This document shows, piece after piece, positions 24,701-37,329 of a stretch of DNA of 64,000 nt. The notes under the pieces are model-generated. The model worked only from the letters and a program-made list of their open reading frames with translations. It searched no databases and was not told where the DNA came from. Position numbers and translations under genes: made by a program. Source of the DNA: Oscarella lobularis (lineage: Eukaryota; Porifera; Homoscleromorpha; Homosclerophorida; Oscarellidae); assembly GCF_947507565.1 (NCBI RefSeq), contig NC_089175.1, forward strand, positions 7,119,733-7,183,732. The letters run 5' to 3'. The number at the start of each line of letters is the position of its first letter. The stretch's first letter is position 1.

Positions 24701-27700
24701 TCCAAGTTAAACTGCTTGCTTGCCTTGCAAAAAGAATTTGCCGAAGTCCAATCCATTGCTCCTTTAACGTACAAGTAGCAAAAAAAGTTCCCTTCCTCCT
24801 TTGAAGTCCATCCATACTGACAGCCTATAGTGACAAAATATTTTAGAAAACAAAACTCGTTTTCTTCCTCTCTCTATAGCGTACCTCCGTTATCGGTCCA
24901 AGGAGATTTCATCACAACCGGTGCAATGTCAGCCGCTGCCAAGAACGAAACGTCGTCTTTATCTCTCACGCGCTTTTCGGCGTCACTCACATTCATAATT
25001 CCCCACCAATTGTCGACAGCATTATGATGGCCTTGATCCGAATCAAATCCCGCAGCAAACTCGTATCGATTCGCAGGATTCGTGAAAACGTTTCCAGTGT
25101 ACGACGGCCCTACGCCAACGGCATGCACTGTCCATCGTTCGTTCGGCGTTTGTCCAACATTGAGATACAACGTGTTGTTGGCAAATTGTTGCCCAGAAAT
25201 CGACGATCTTTGGCCAGTTTCCCAATAAACGGTATAACGTCCGGTGTCGTTGTGAAATGTGTTGTCCACAACGCTAGTAGCGATTCTGTTGATTGTCAAA
25301 GTGTCGTAAAGAACTCCAGCAGAATTGTGATTAATCTTGTTGCTGAGAATCCTCGCTCGAGGCCCTGTTGAACTGGAAGAGCCAGAAATGCGAATAGTAC
25401 CGCCTCCCCTGTTTCTGACGATGCGATTGTCAAATACGTCAATTGATATTGATTCATTTCGACTCGTATAAAGATTTACGCTCACAGCTCCGCCGCTGTT
25501 GTCTGTTAGTCCGTTATTCTGAATGACGATGTTTGCATGGTCTGCTGAGATGGCAATTCCGGCGGCACGGCCTCTGTATGACGCTGTCGTAAAACGACCG
25601 TTGTTTGATATGGTGCTTCTCCTGATTTTAATGTCGCGAATGACTGAGCCGTAGCCCAAATTTCCACCATTTGTGACATTGCCATCAACTCCATTCCAGC
25701 TGTTGTTTGATATCACGGAACCTTCTATCGATACGCTTGAACGGTCGTACGTACTCTGACTAGAATTGAAAGCAATGCCAGACAGAGAGTTCGAAGCAAA
25801 ATGTCCACCGGACACAGTATGCGACAATTGAGAAGGATAAGCTGTAAAGAATAATTGAGTTTGATAATTAATGCAAACAACTACTCTTACTGATAGAATG
25901 TTGCTGAACGTATATCAGAACAAAGTTCCTCCGCGGATCAAAACTGGAGTAATAGTGCTCCGAATAAGTAGACACATACGACGACTTGCCCTTTGTTACG
26001 TAATGAAGAGAATCGCCCAGAGACTGAATTCTTCTCGAGCTAAAAATTGTTTTGTCATCAATGACCGTGCGGCTATCCCAGTATTGAAATTGAATTGCCA
26101 AAATATCAAAAGACAATACGTGGTTTGGGTCAGCTTCGATGTTGACCGTACAGTTCTGATAATTATAACCATTGCGATTCATTAATTTTGGTACGAATCT
26201 CAAATAAAATGGAGTCGACGCCGACAATATCCCAGATTGAGAGCAAATGTCGACAGGAGATACGATAGGGTAATTCCAAGAACTCTGCAAAAAGCCGCCA
26301 TCTGTCAACGCCAGCCCATGACCGCGGTTTTCAACAGCCGTTACTTCTTCCAATAAACTGGAAAGGGTATTGGATAATCTTAATCCTGTGCCTTCATTTA
26401 ATGACAAGTCAAGTTTGGTAATATTGGGGGCTGGCGAGTTTACAAATTCTACGCCTGTCCAAGCGTTTTTGGTCACACTTACATCCGTAAGAAGAAGTCT
26501 GTGCCCCACTACTTGAATAGCTGCAATTCTTTCCGCATTCGCGTATCCTGCACCAGACAGGAAAACGTGACTCATAAGTGACAGCTGCTGCAAAGATTGA
26601 GAAAATCGAACGCCGGACCAATGAAGCCACGACGGCTGCGGTTTGCGCGTCCAACAGCTAACATGCAACGCTCCGAGATGACATTTTGACCTTTGGAACA
26701 CGTAGTTGGCGCATTGCGCTAGCACTGATTCAGAGCTAGGGCAAATCAAATGCTCAAGCCATGCGTCTCGTGAGTATGAAGAATTTACATAGCGTGAAGG
26801 TGGCCACAGCCAATTGGCTTGGCTGTAACCGAGTTCTCGGCATACAACGCCTGACAAGTAGTAATTGTGACTGGTGCGATAGATATCTTCGTCATCCTGT
26901 AAAGCGCAAAGAGTTCCCCACGTCCCATTGTAAAATACTTCAGCAACTCCTTCGTGTGCTACTGCTCCAACGAGACGTATGTTTCCTACACTGCTTCCAA
27001 CGGACGACGAAGAACGTATAACTAAGCTGTTGTCAACAAACTTTATAGGCAGATTTTTCGTTCCTTGAGCAAGAAGACGACCTTCGACCATTATTCCTGT
27101 GTTTGCAGTGAATCGAAGCTCAACGCCAGCTTCGATTGTAAGAGTTTTTCCAGGAAGAACAGTAATATCACCCACAACTGTATACGGACTACTAGATATG
27201 GAAATAGTCATGCTTGTAGAAACACGTCCTCGAAGGATCGAATTCGGTCTCAGTATGGAAGTATCTCTGGATGAAAAGAGTGACACAGCCGGGCCCGATG
27301 GAGACGTAAGATACGGAAAATATTCAGCATTGGCAAGACGAGAACAGTATCCAAAGTCCACGATACGATCACGAATAGCAGCTTCATCCGCCGTTCCCCA
27401 ATAGTTTCTGCTGACGTTTACCGACAACTCTGACGAACTTTGAACTGGAAGTTGGATACCGAGTTCAAACTGTGATTCTGGATTGCTAAATTCATTGTTC
27501 TCCATGATAATCCGAGACGACATAGATACAACAGCCACAGAAGGATAGCCGTAATCCAAAGCGTATAATTCAGAAGAATTCACAGTGTTGTTCAGAAGAC
27601 GATTGTTTTGAAACAAAAATGGTGACGTTGTAAAATCGAAAGGAGATAGTTTGACGACGTACTTTCCACTATTGCTGTGAAAAACATTTCTCGTCACGCT

Positions 27701-30700
27701 GAGACTTTCAGCAGTTCCCTGCAAAAGCATTGCTCCACCCGTACTTCCACGGTGGCCGACGAACGTGTTTCCGCTAATGCTAGCAAGTGCGTTCAACGAG
27801 CGGTCAAAAATCAGCCCATATCGTGTTTGTCCTCTAAATAAATTTTCGGAAATCGTTACATCAGTCACTCCTGAATTTGAATAGGCCAAATAAACGCTAA
27901 CGCCGTCTTGGTTAGAATCAAAGACGTTTCTGGTCACGTTCCACTTTACAAATCGCGATTGTTGATTGTAGTCGTAACCGTACAAATAAAGACCACTGTT
28001 GCCACTATTGGACACGCGATTAGAATCGATTACGCGTGTGCGCTGTCCATTGTTATAGTGATAGTAGCTATAAATGCAGATTCCATTTGAACGGCTGTCA
28101 GTTATCTTGTTGTTCAAAATTTCGATGTGTCCTCGCACAGACGACATGTGCAGTCCTTCCCAACGAGAGTGCCGTATAACGCTGCTTCGCAAGGAGAAAA
28201 ATCCGTAGTGGGAACTAATGTAGATTCCGTAACTGGAAGAATTTTCTACTCTTGCGTTACTGATAAAGATGTCGTCATTGGTGCTTGAAAAGGAAATGCC
28301 TGTGCCAACTGAAAACAGATTAGCATCGTCGACTCGAGTAATGGGACGACCGGGTTTGGTTGAAAGAGCAACAGAATATAGAGCAAATCCAGGAGCACCA
28401 CTCTTGCTTCCTGTAGTGATCTCAACAAAGACGGAATTAACAGATGACAATAGGTTGTTGTCAATCGAATTCGTATTTTGACCACTGTACGTTCTGATTG
28501 TTGGCGAAGAGCTTGATGGTCCATTTCTGAACACAAGACTGTCGTCATTATAAAGCTGAACGGAAACGAGCGTCAGAGACAAGACGGTATTGGGAGGACC
28601 TCGAAGCTCGACAGAGCAGTAAATTCCAGCCAAATGATCGTCCTGATGTAAACCGAAGTAGGTTCCATTCTCAATGCTCACGTTCAAAACAGCTGGCACA
28701 GAACAAATCGACTGATATTTCGTCAATCCCCGCAGTGAGCTAGAGCTACGATACATGCGAATTCCTGTGCCCATTACATTTCTGACTGTAGTCCCGTGGA
28801 AGGTCAAATTTCGTGTCCTCGGACCATTAAATGATATTCCATTACGCCCTCCATCAATGACAACTCCCGTAATATTCACCTCTTCGTGAAGATATTCAAA
28901 AGACAAAGCGGTTGACGCGGAATCTTTTATAGTCACGTTGAGAAGTGTGGGCGACTTCAATATGGATCGCACGGAAGGTACACTTCTTGTCCTCCATTTT
29001 CCAGCCCCTTGGATCAACGTATGCTGCAGTACCGACGAAGGCAATGCATGACTGCTTCCTGAAACGGGGACGGTTGACGTCGGAGAAAATCGAATTCCTG
29101 CCCATCCTCCAAATTGTCTGCCATTACCAGATTCTACTGAATCAAAGCAATGGACATAAAAAGTCGTGAGGCAACGACTTAATGCTGAATATTTCCCTAA
29201 GCTAAAGGTGCAGTGATTAACATCAGTGGCATTTCCCGGACAGCTGAATTTTGTAATGATAGGAGTTCCCAACAAAGGATACCAGTGTTTACTACCATCA
29301 GAGCCTCGGCTGTAGCCAAGATTTTTACACGCTAAATCAGCAAGCTTGTTCAGAGATGTGTAGTCTCTGCTGACATTAGATGGTATGCAAATTGATCGCC
29401 ACGCTTGATCAAAATTAATTTGTAACGTACCATACGCGAAGTAGTTTTCATAAACATAACTGTCAGTGATACGAAATTCGCCGTCATTGCGTTGTTCTGA
29501 AGCAACAGAATGCCCACGAAATGTAACAGGGCTGACTGAACTTCCTAGTGACATCATGCTGCCTTCAACCAAAATGCCTCTGTTCGCCTTGACTTCAATG
29601 ATGACGCCAGCTTCAACAGAAAGTGAGCCTGTTGGGAGAATTGTAACATCCCTCGTGATTAGGTACGGAGAACCAGCCGCTGTCAACGTCACAGAGTCGC
29701 TCAGTTGACCTCCTACCTCTCCAGATAGAGTAACGAAGAGTGGGTAGTTTCTAGGATGACTTGATCCTGCCACGTCACATAGGTCGGCAGAGAGCAGAAA
29801 GGGAAAGTAGTTGATCGTAGCCAAGAAGTTCGAATCGTCGAAATCATAAATTCTGTTCTGAATAATTAGTTCGTTATCTGTACCCCAATAGTTGAGTGTA
29901 AAATTGATTCTGTCCAAGGAGGACGTTACTTCGACTCCATTGCCAACATCATATGAAGAGCCTGGATTGCCAAATACGTTGTGATAGACGTCTACGTTCA
30001 CACTTCTTGTCACTTCAAGAACGCAGTTGGGAAACGCTTTAGAGGCTATTGTTTTATCGTAAACAACGTTATTTTTCAACGTATTATTTCTGAAAAAGGC
30101 GATGTTTCGAACTTGCACTCCACTATTGAAGTACGTTTCAGGAGACAACAAAACGATTGACTTTCTCTTGTTACGAACAAACGTGTTTCCTTCTATGATC
30201 ACGGAACCCTTTCCATTTGCACTCAGCTCAACAACGTTTGAGATGGATCCAACGTCGTTCTCTTCAAACATGTTTTCAGAAAAAATCGCACTCTCGTCCG
30301 CTAGGTAAAAGTCTTGATGATAATAGAAACCGCCTCCGTTTCGACTAAACACGTTGTTTCTCACGCTAAACGACCCCACATATCCGTATTGGTGATACGC
30401 AAAGAAATGCATTGCATAGGAGCTTTGCTGAGAGGTTCCAACGCGAGTAACAACATTTCCCTCAAACGAAATTGCCCTATCCTTAGTCAATCTCCAGCCG
30501 TACGTGTACGGTTCATAACTTCGTAGGTAGAGACCTGCGTAGATGTACCTCCTTCCAGAATCAGTGCGTGATCCGTTGAGGATGTTATTCATCATGGTCA
30601 TATTACCAGCTCCGTTGCTATACCAGTAGACACCATAGCGATGGTCACTGACACGTGATTTAGAGAGTGTCATCAATGAAAAATAGCCATTCAAGTTAAT

Positions 30701-32400
30701 TCCGTCGTTGTAATTGTAATCACGTACGCCATATTGAACTACAGAGGTGTCTATCTGAACGGAATAACCGTTTCCTGAGATCTGTATGCCACCTTGTCCG
30801 TTGTCAATTGCTTTATGTCCAGCAACGAGAAGAGATCCAAGAGACCCTTGAAAACGAAGTCCGTAACCAGAAACTGAATGAATTGTTGAGCAATCCAGAA
30901 GGTTCACTTGTCTTGAGTCCAATCGATAACGAGAAACGTACGCTTTGATGTCGCCAGTCAAGCCAGAAGTGTACCAGTAATATGGCTCAAAGGACATCAC
31001 TAATTGATGATAGTCAGCTGTCACGTTATCTGCGTTTGACGACGTAGCGCAACGACCTAAATGCGAGTACCCTGTATCTCCATTTATCACTCGAAGACAC
31101 CCTCGACCGCTGATCAGAAAGCGGTGAAAGGAAACCGACAACCCGTAGCCAGGTGAAGTCTCCAAAACGCGGTAATAGTAACGAGAATATCTGTTTGCTG
31201 TTGTAAAGTTAAAGTAGACGCCCTCGTCATCAACAAAATATGACTTTTTGCCACCATTCATACTTCCCGAATAACTAAAATCATGCGAGGGAACGCTAAC
31301 AGTCGGTCGACCAATAGGAAAGGGAATTCTGGTGATGCTAATACCGTCTTGAGTACAGTTCTCAAGATGACATCGCAAGCACGTAAGACGGCGAGATGAC
31401 TGACCATTCAAGCCCGTTCCACTGCAGTTAAGAACAGTAACTGCTTCAAAGTCGATGTCTGCGTGGATATCATTGAGCTGAATCCCTGATAATCGACTGT
31501 CCAAAATTGTGACGTTGGTCATTTTGGCCACAGCTGACGTCGCTCTGATGGCCGCCACGTTTGCATCTGGAGTTGATCTACGAACCGTATCAGGCACAAT
31601 GCCTGCATTAAAAATCTGAACATTCTGCATCACACTCGATGTCGAGTAGTCCATCACTCCATATGACGACGTTGTCACCTTGGCACCTTCACTTTCAAAC
31701 GTGATTCCGCCCCAAAAACCCACGCTTCCTTCACCGCAGACAACACCAACATCCTCCCTGTGCACACAATTGTTATTGTTCCACTTCTGAGCGCGGCAAT
31801 CCAAAAGAGAATTCTCGACGCCGTCACAGTCAACGTTCGATAGCCCGGTGTCTCCCGTTCCAGCTCCAAATCGCTTCGTGCCATAGTCAGACCCTATTGG
31901 ATCATTGAATCCAAGATGACGACAGACGACTTTGGCGTTGTTTCGGTTCCAAAAATCGTCGCACACCGTTCCCCACTTCATGCTCGACGCATCGTACACT
32001 TCGATTCGGCCTTCGCGGGGAGTTGCGCCGCCCACAAGACGCAAAACCGCCGAATCGACTCCCACAGTCGCGTTGTGACGCATGATGATTATACGATCAC
32101 GTGAACTCGCGACGGCTTTGAGGGTTCCGTTCACGACGAGACGAACTCGAGCCTGAAAATTCAAATCCACGCCGGACTCTATGGTGAGCGTCGTTCCCTT
32201 CAACACAGTCAGGTCGCTGGTGACTGCGTAGGGACTCTTGGCTAACGTCAACAGCGTATCTGATGAGTAAACACCCCCGATTTCCGTTTCATAAGTCACT
32301 TGGAGAGAAACGTAAAATTGGAGTCAAAAAAGCGCGGAAACTTACAGATTTGATAAGGAAAGATGGTCACTGCCACCACGAGGAGCCATGTCAAAGCCAT
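15334..32400 (-). CDS. Giant bark beetle/Anakonda-like protein fused to vWD, EGF and cadherin repeats, single-pass membrane receptor
   Basis: One chain of exons with no intergenic-looking gap, about 5000 residues by rough sum. Start ATG at 32400 (signal peptide [15 protein letters not shown]), stop at 15334. A 5'UTR intron at 32435-32545 matches copy 1. In order: three blocks of parallel beta-helix repeats with SRCR domains; a final beta-helix; a C-type lectin domain; EGF; a PSI-like domain; a long bark-type region; Cys-rich segments; a vWD domain; about ten EGF repeats; seven cadherin repeats; a membrane span; and a short tail with NPAF, VYEKI and NEYAEI. I followed GT-AG junctions with matching phase from the beta-helix exon through lectin, EGF and PSI, and at the 3' end. 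Those between 22.5 and 18 kb were followed less strictly, so a split into two adjacent genes is the main alternative. Likely an adhesion protein at cell contacts; the tail tyrosines could bind SH2 or PTB proteins. Confidence 0.7.
15790..18125 (-). other. Seven cadherin repeats
   Basis: Linker motifs NVNDNAPEF and [10 protein letters not shown]-x-D-S-G / DKDG calcium-binding motifs and A-x-D-x-G strands recur about every 105 residues. The first and last repeats lack some calcium ligands. Adhesive or spacer role, calcium dependent. Confidence 0.85.
18130..19560 (-). other. Tandem EGF repeats (about ten)
   Basis: Thirty-odd-residue EGF modules of the tenascin type follow one another, with the motif C-S-x-H/N-G-x-C-V...C-x-C...G-W-x-G-x-x-C (for example [15 protein letters not shown] and [15 protein letters not shown]). 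The largest intron of the gene, about 270 bp at 19050-19320, interrupts the array. Confidence 0.85.
19512..20650 (-). other. von Willebrand factor D-type domain
   Basis: Opens with [12 protein letters not shown], the usual start of a vWD domain, and contains the late vWD signature [16 protein letters not shown]. vWD domains mediate assembly and adhesion. It is bracketed by EGF-like segments (about 20.64-20.77 and 19.33-19.56 kb). Confidence 0.8.
22400..24395 (-). other. EGF, PSI-like and bark C-terminal region
   Basis: An EGF pair ([18 protein letters not shown]) at about 24.13-24.34 kb is followed by a PSI-like domain ([15 protein letters not shown]) at about 23.9-24.1 kb. A long region of about 500 residues comes next, without modules I can name, apart from [15 protein letters not shown] and a Cys-poor beta-rich pattern. 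The lectin-EGF-PSI order agrees with the Anakonda family. Confidence 0.65.
24395..24893 (-). other. C-type lectin domain exons
   Basis: The long-form C-type lectin pattern is clear: [13 protein letters not shown], an AWVGLR strand, [12 protein letters not shown], a CLKL strand and a final ...[12 protein letters not shown] Gly-Asn-Asp-type calcium site is not obvious, so calcium-dependent sugar binding is uncertain. Confidence 0.85.
24874..25842 (-). other. Last beta-helix exon of the bark-like gene
   Basis: Joined in phase to the long exon by a 48-49 bp intron (acceptor TTCTTTACAG). Repeated N-x-F/I-x-x-N-x-G turns are typical of right-handed beta-helices. It closes with a DNWWG motif, repeating the NYWGT motif that ends the other blocks. 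Confidence 0.8.
25843..32400 (-). other. Bark-like block 1-3: signal peptide, beta-helix repeats, three SRCR domains
   Basis: A single exon of more than 2100 codons after the signal-peptide exon. Each block opens with a conserved strand pattern ([38 protein letters not shown]), followed by an SRCR domain near 31.71-32.04, 29.14-29.48 and 26.65-26.98 kb, then many parallel beta-helix turns. SRCR1 is canonical ([14 protein letters not shown]). SRCR2 and SRCR3 are more diverged but keep their Cys pattern. The triple internal repeat is the known bark/Anakonda layout. Confidence 0.85.
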
Positions 32401-32884
32401 GGATCCCTGAAGACAGCTCTTCTCGAATGATGCTCTGGAAAAACATTGGATTACGAAAAGCTGCACCTGAAGGAAAACGACTCTACACAGTGCATGCAAA
32501 GGGACGTCGAAGTTCTATCTATGCTCTCTCGGTGCGTACACTTACCAAAAGGCTTTCAAAGACGACTAAAGATGCACTGGCTCGACACCAGATGCGAGCG
32601 GTCACACGAGATGCGAGCGTGCGTGCAAGAGAGTGCGTGGGCTCCCCACTCAGTATGCAAACGCAACATCCTCTTTCCTTGCACGAGAGTGCAAAAGACA
32701 CTCGAAAGTGCGTTCTCGACGACAACTTCACGCAAAGGCGATAGATCTACACAGATGCATCCCTAGGAATCAAAGAAAAAGGGCCAATCACTCTAATGTA
32801 CGCAGAAGAATCCCTTAGAATAAGGCGCCCTAATATCAAAGATAACGGAAGGGGCCCATGCAGCTCTCTAATATACGCAGGTCA

Positions 32885-33490
32885 TTCCCGTCAACTCTAT
32901 TTTTTATGCGGGAGTAGCGTTCCATGCGCCTGAAACGTAAGCGCGCAACGAGTTAGAGACACTTGCACAAAATAAAGGGGCGTTCCCGTCAACTCTACTT
33001 TTATGCGCGAGTGGCGTTCCATGCGCCTGGACAGCAAGCGCCGCTCGCGCGCAACGAGTTAGAGAGACACTTGCACCCCGTAAAGGGGCGTTCCCGTCAA
33101 CTCGCGCGAGTGGCGTTCCATGCGCCTGGACAGCACGCGCCGCTCGCGCGCAACGAGTTAGAGAGACACTTGCACCCCGTAAAGGGGCGTTCCCGTCAAC
33201 TCTACTTTTATGCGCGAGTGGCGTTCCATGCGCCTGGACAGCAAGCGCCGCTCGCGCGCAACGAGTTAGAGACACTTGCACCCCGTAAAGGGGCGTTCCC
33301 GTCAACTCTACTTTTATGCGCGAGTGGCGTTCCATGCGCCTGGACAGAACGCGCCGCTCGCGCGCAACGAGTTAGAGACACTTGCACCCGTCAACTCTAC
33401 TTTTATGCGCGAGTGGCGTTCCATGCGCCTGAACCGCAAGCGCCGCTCGCGCGCAACGAGCTGCAGGCACCGGTAGGTCAAAAATTTGAA
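32885..33490. repeat. GC-rich minisatellite, 6 copies
   Basis: Same unit as 4240-4555. Cores begin near 32913, 33011, 33110, 33219, 33324 and 33412, with spacing from 88 to 109 bp because of internal deletions. The 176-codon plus-strand frame across it is an effect of the repeat. Confidence 0.9.
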
Positions 33491-33639
33491 TGAATACGAA
33501 ACCACGCGCCGAGATTCGCGAAACAACCATGTTCGTACCGAGGGGTAATTTTAATACTTTAGTTAACAGGCACTAACTTTTCCTAACTGTTACCTATCTC
33601 AAACATTTGACAGTTTCTCAGGGGCCCCCTTTTCCTTGA

Positions 33640-34070
33640 ATATTGCAATAATAATTGCAAAGGGAAAGGCCGACTCATATGCCATAAATTTTGCAATAAT
33701 AATTGCAAAAAGAAAGGCCGAAAAATCTGCAAAATAATATTTGCCAAGGGTAGGGCGAAAAAAATTTGTCACAACTATTGCAATAATCAGTTAAAGCAAT
33801 AGTAATTGCACAGGGAAGGCCCGACTCATCTACAGTAAATATTGCACTAATAATTGCAAAGGGAAATGCTACTCATCTTCAACAATTTTTGCAATAATTA
33901 TTGCAAAGGGAGGAACCGACTCATCTGCAATAAATTTTGAAAAAAAAAACAATAGCAAAGGAAGGGCCAAAAAGACCTGCAATAATTATTGCAATAATTA
34001 TTGCAAGGGACTCATCTGCAATAATCATTGCAATAATTATGGCAAGGAACGGGCCGACTCATATGTTTTA
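33640..34070. repeat. AT-rich palindromic array, copy B
   Basis: Same organisation as 4665-5190 but shorter. The TTGCAATAATTATTGCAA palindrome is kept. Confidence 0.75.
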
Positions 34071-35469
34071 CTAGAAGATCACAGGTACATCTGTGGAAAT
34101 AGAAATTAGTCGTGCACCTGTGCCCTATTTATGCAGTGGAATGTGGACCCTTTCTACATTTTCTAGCTATGGGCAATCAAAGCTAAGCCTTACCTATGCT
34201 CTTGCCTGAAGGTCAACTGTCCTTGATGTCGGTTGTGGCGAGATTGATGCCCAAGCCTTCAGAAGAAAATTTGTCTACACGAATTCGATAAATAGTTTGA
34301 TCCGGTGCACCTTGTTCTTTCAGTTTGAGGAGAGGACTATTCATGCACTCTCTCCCTCCCTCTCTCTCTCTCTCTAGTTCGTCCTTTGGAGGCCATGTTT
34401 TTCCTTTACCGACGCCGTAGGATCTTCGTCGTTTTCCGCTTTCTTCTCCTTGTCGCTTGGCGCCCGTTTGGCGTCGATCCTAGCTCCCTCGTCGAAAGAC
34501 GATTCCGGATCTGCTTTAGAGCTGTTTTTGCTCATTGGAGATGCTTTCGTCCGTTGCTTCTGCTTGCGTCTCAGTTCTAAACGCGTACAGTAAAGGCGTT
34601 CCGTCTACCATTTTTTCACGCGACCGCGTACGATAGTGCGCAGAAATCGCGCGCTAGGCACGTGCGCGACAAATTTAAGCTCGCACTACTTTTAGTCCGA
34701 GCAATACATAGAAAAAAAGACTAAAAAATTAAAAAATACGATAATTGAAAGGCAGCAAAATTTTTTAGTTAATAAAAATTCACATTAAATATTTTAAATA
34801 CAGTACAAATTATATACCTCGCTTGCTCAGATGGTCCGTCCTATGACGCGTTCGTTCTAAAAGAAAAGCATATTAATTAGCAACATCCCCGCAATGCTAT
34901 TCATAACTCCTTACCGATATAATTTTCCTTCCCCGAGCTGACGTCATTGCCAAGTCACCACCCCCTGGTTGCAGTTGCCGTTCCCTTGGTGATCCTCGCC
35001 GCTGCTCTTCCCATTCAAACTTTCAGCTCACCATTTTTGGCGATTGAAACCCGAGAAAAAAACAAAAAAATCGGTTAGAAAGAGTAACGTAGAGCGAATT
35101 TATAATAAAATTTAGAGTAACTATGGGCCAATTTTTAAAATATATAATTTGTGTATTAATTTATTTAACCCCGTGGACTCTAGCTTCTCTAACCTCTGCC
35201 TGACTGCCTTTCTACCTATCTATCCTATCCTAGATGTTTCCTAGCATCCTATCAACCTAGCTTGATCTCCCTTTATATTTCTTTAATTAAATTATTAATA
35301 TTAAATATTTGGCCCTTACTCTAAAGCTAAAATAAATTTAAACAGATCGTACCTGAAAAATGTTGATTCAATTTTTCGTTCTTCATCCACTTTCTAAAGA
35401 AAAAATGCAAATATAATAGATTGCATATGTCAATGCATATTCAATAATTTGATAAAATCTACTTGAAAG

Positions 35470-36930
35470 TTTAGTGAAGACGGCGTAGAGTTATGTCCTT
35501 CGTTCCTCTTCTTGATCCATCCTCTTGAAGTTCGACGATCCGTGGGAGAAGAAAGGAAGGGGGCCTTTGGTAACTGCAAAAAATGTAGATATTTAGTATG
35601 TGTTAAAAAGTGATATATTTTTTCTTACCTGGCAAATGACGGCTTCTGTCGCGATAGATTGACGTGAGGAAGGCATTCAACAATCGCAGACTAGCCATGG
35701 CTCCTTCTGGGAAGCTGCAATCCTACAGGCAATGAAGGAATACACGCACTTGGTCTGTAAAAGATAATATACTTACTTCGTTGCTTGGCTAGTTGGCGAA
35801 AACAACGGCCCAAACTGGCAGTTGTTCTGGGAATAAAATGGGCGTCTTTTAGGCCATATGCCTTCGGCCTTGAACTCCATTTATCCTGCATGCAAACGAG
35901 TTAGTACAGCTAAACAATAAAAATTTTATGCATACCCAATAAGCCTGGCTTGCCCTCAAACAGACGAAAGCCATAGAGAGAAATAGAGAGAGAGCGCGCG
36001 CGCTTCTCGCCAGGCCGGGCTCTTTCACACGCAAACACTATATCTAGGAAAGGAACACATGAAAGAGTTGCAAAACTATTTACTAAAACACTCACCGGGA
36101 TTTGCGGTGTGAAAGAAGTTCGGTCCACCAGTGGGCTCAAGAACCACACTACAGGCAGAATGTATTAATTAAATAATTATAAACGTAAGTAGATATTCTG
36201 TAATTAATTACCTGATGAACCGTTGGCACAGAATTTCTTCGTCTTCGTCTTCCTGTAGTCGCCCACTTCATACTTCTCCTGACATCTAAATCAGGTAAAT
36301 TATTCATTAATTATTTGATTATTAATTCTGCACGAGTTCGTGATTTTTATTACGTGATGACGACCGTTGCACGTGATTCTTTGTCCTTCGTCCCTCTAGG
36401 CGTCTTCTTAGCCCCGTACCCAGGCTCTTGTCTTTGTTCCGTAAAGGAGACAGACCCTGGACACGGGGCTAAGACCTCTCTGAGGTCATCGCCCCTCGCC
36501 CTCTACAAATGCAATCAATTGTATTGATAGTTTAATTAAAACTACAGTCAATTATTAATTTGAAACCTGTAGACGAACCTTCATCAGCAGCAACTAGAAA
36601 TATTTAGACCGGAAAAGGAAATAGGGCTGCTTACCGACCCACGCTGAAGAGCTGCCAGTTCCCACCGGGGAAAGCAAAAAACCTAGCCCTAACCGTATCA
36701 CACCGTGACATTTCACCGGGAAAGGGATAGGGCTGATACCGTAGACTAGACCGTGCAGTGCTGAAGAACTGACAGGTGATATAGAAAATGAACCCACCGC
36801 ATGGCAGCGCGACGTTCCAACAGGGAAGGGAAAGGGTGCACGATTAAAATCAGACGGGGAAAGGGAGTCGGTGCACCAACACCGTACCAAGTAAATAAGA
36901 GTATAGCTACGACACTGTACCGCAGTGCCA
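35470..36930 (-). pseudogene. Sushi(CCP)-like spliced gene or decaying gene, copy B
   Basis: Same exon series as 6610-8040. Best exons: 36212-36285 (YEVGDYRKTKTKKFCANGS) and 35777-35885 (DKWSSRPKAYGLKDAHFIP), both with GT-AG borders. The second exon is longer and cleaner than in copy A. The first exon ends one base shorter than in copy A, changing phase, so at least one copy should be non-functional. A leader-like frame begins near 36930 without an ATG. Confidence 0.3.
36395..36485. ncRNA. Conserved hairpin, copy B
   Basis: Same stem as 7531-7617 (CTTAGCCCCGTACCCAGG with CCTGGACACGGGGCTAAG), with the loop changed by a few bases. Confidence 0.35.
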
Positions 36931-37329
36931 AAAAGAAAGGAAGTGGGAATTAAGTGGGCCCCTTCATGTAAAGCATTTGCATCCCAATAATTATTTATTT
37001 GTTTACTTAGTTAATTAACTACCGTGGTGAATACTTAAACTAAACCCCGTATCTTTACCCCATTCTCCCCTTCCCCCCCTTCCCTCCAACAAAGACCTCT
37101 CCCTCCCCATTTCCACCCCACCTGTTTCCCTATCCCATCCCCACATTTCAAAGACGACAATACGGAACAAAACACATAACAAATATCACAAAAGATAGAG
37201 TACTTCTCTAAAAGACGGAGAAGCCTTTTGGATTAGATTTGTGGCATATTTAACAGAATCTACACCTATAGTATCTGATATCTCACAATCCATTGGACCT
37301 AAATGAAAATCTACTATGTTACAGAGAGA

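Noticed and set aside
32963-33493. 176-codon plus-strand ORF with repeating HAPGQQAPLARNELE units
   Set aside because: It exists only because the minisatellite unit happens to be open in several frames; unit-length changes shift the frame and there is no splice or start support.
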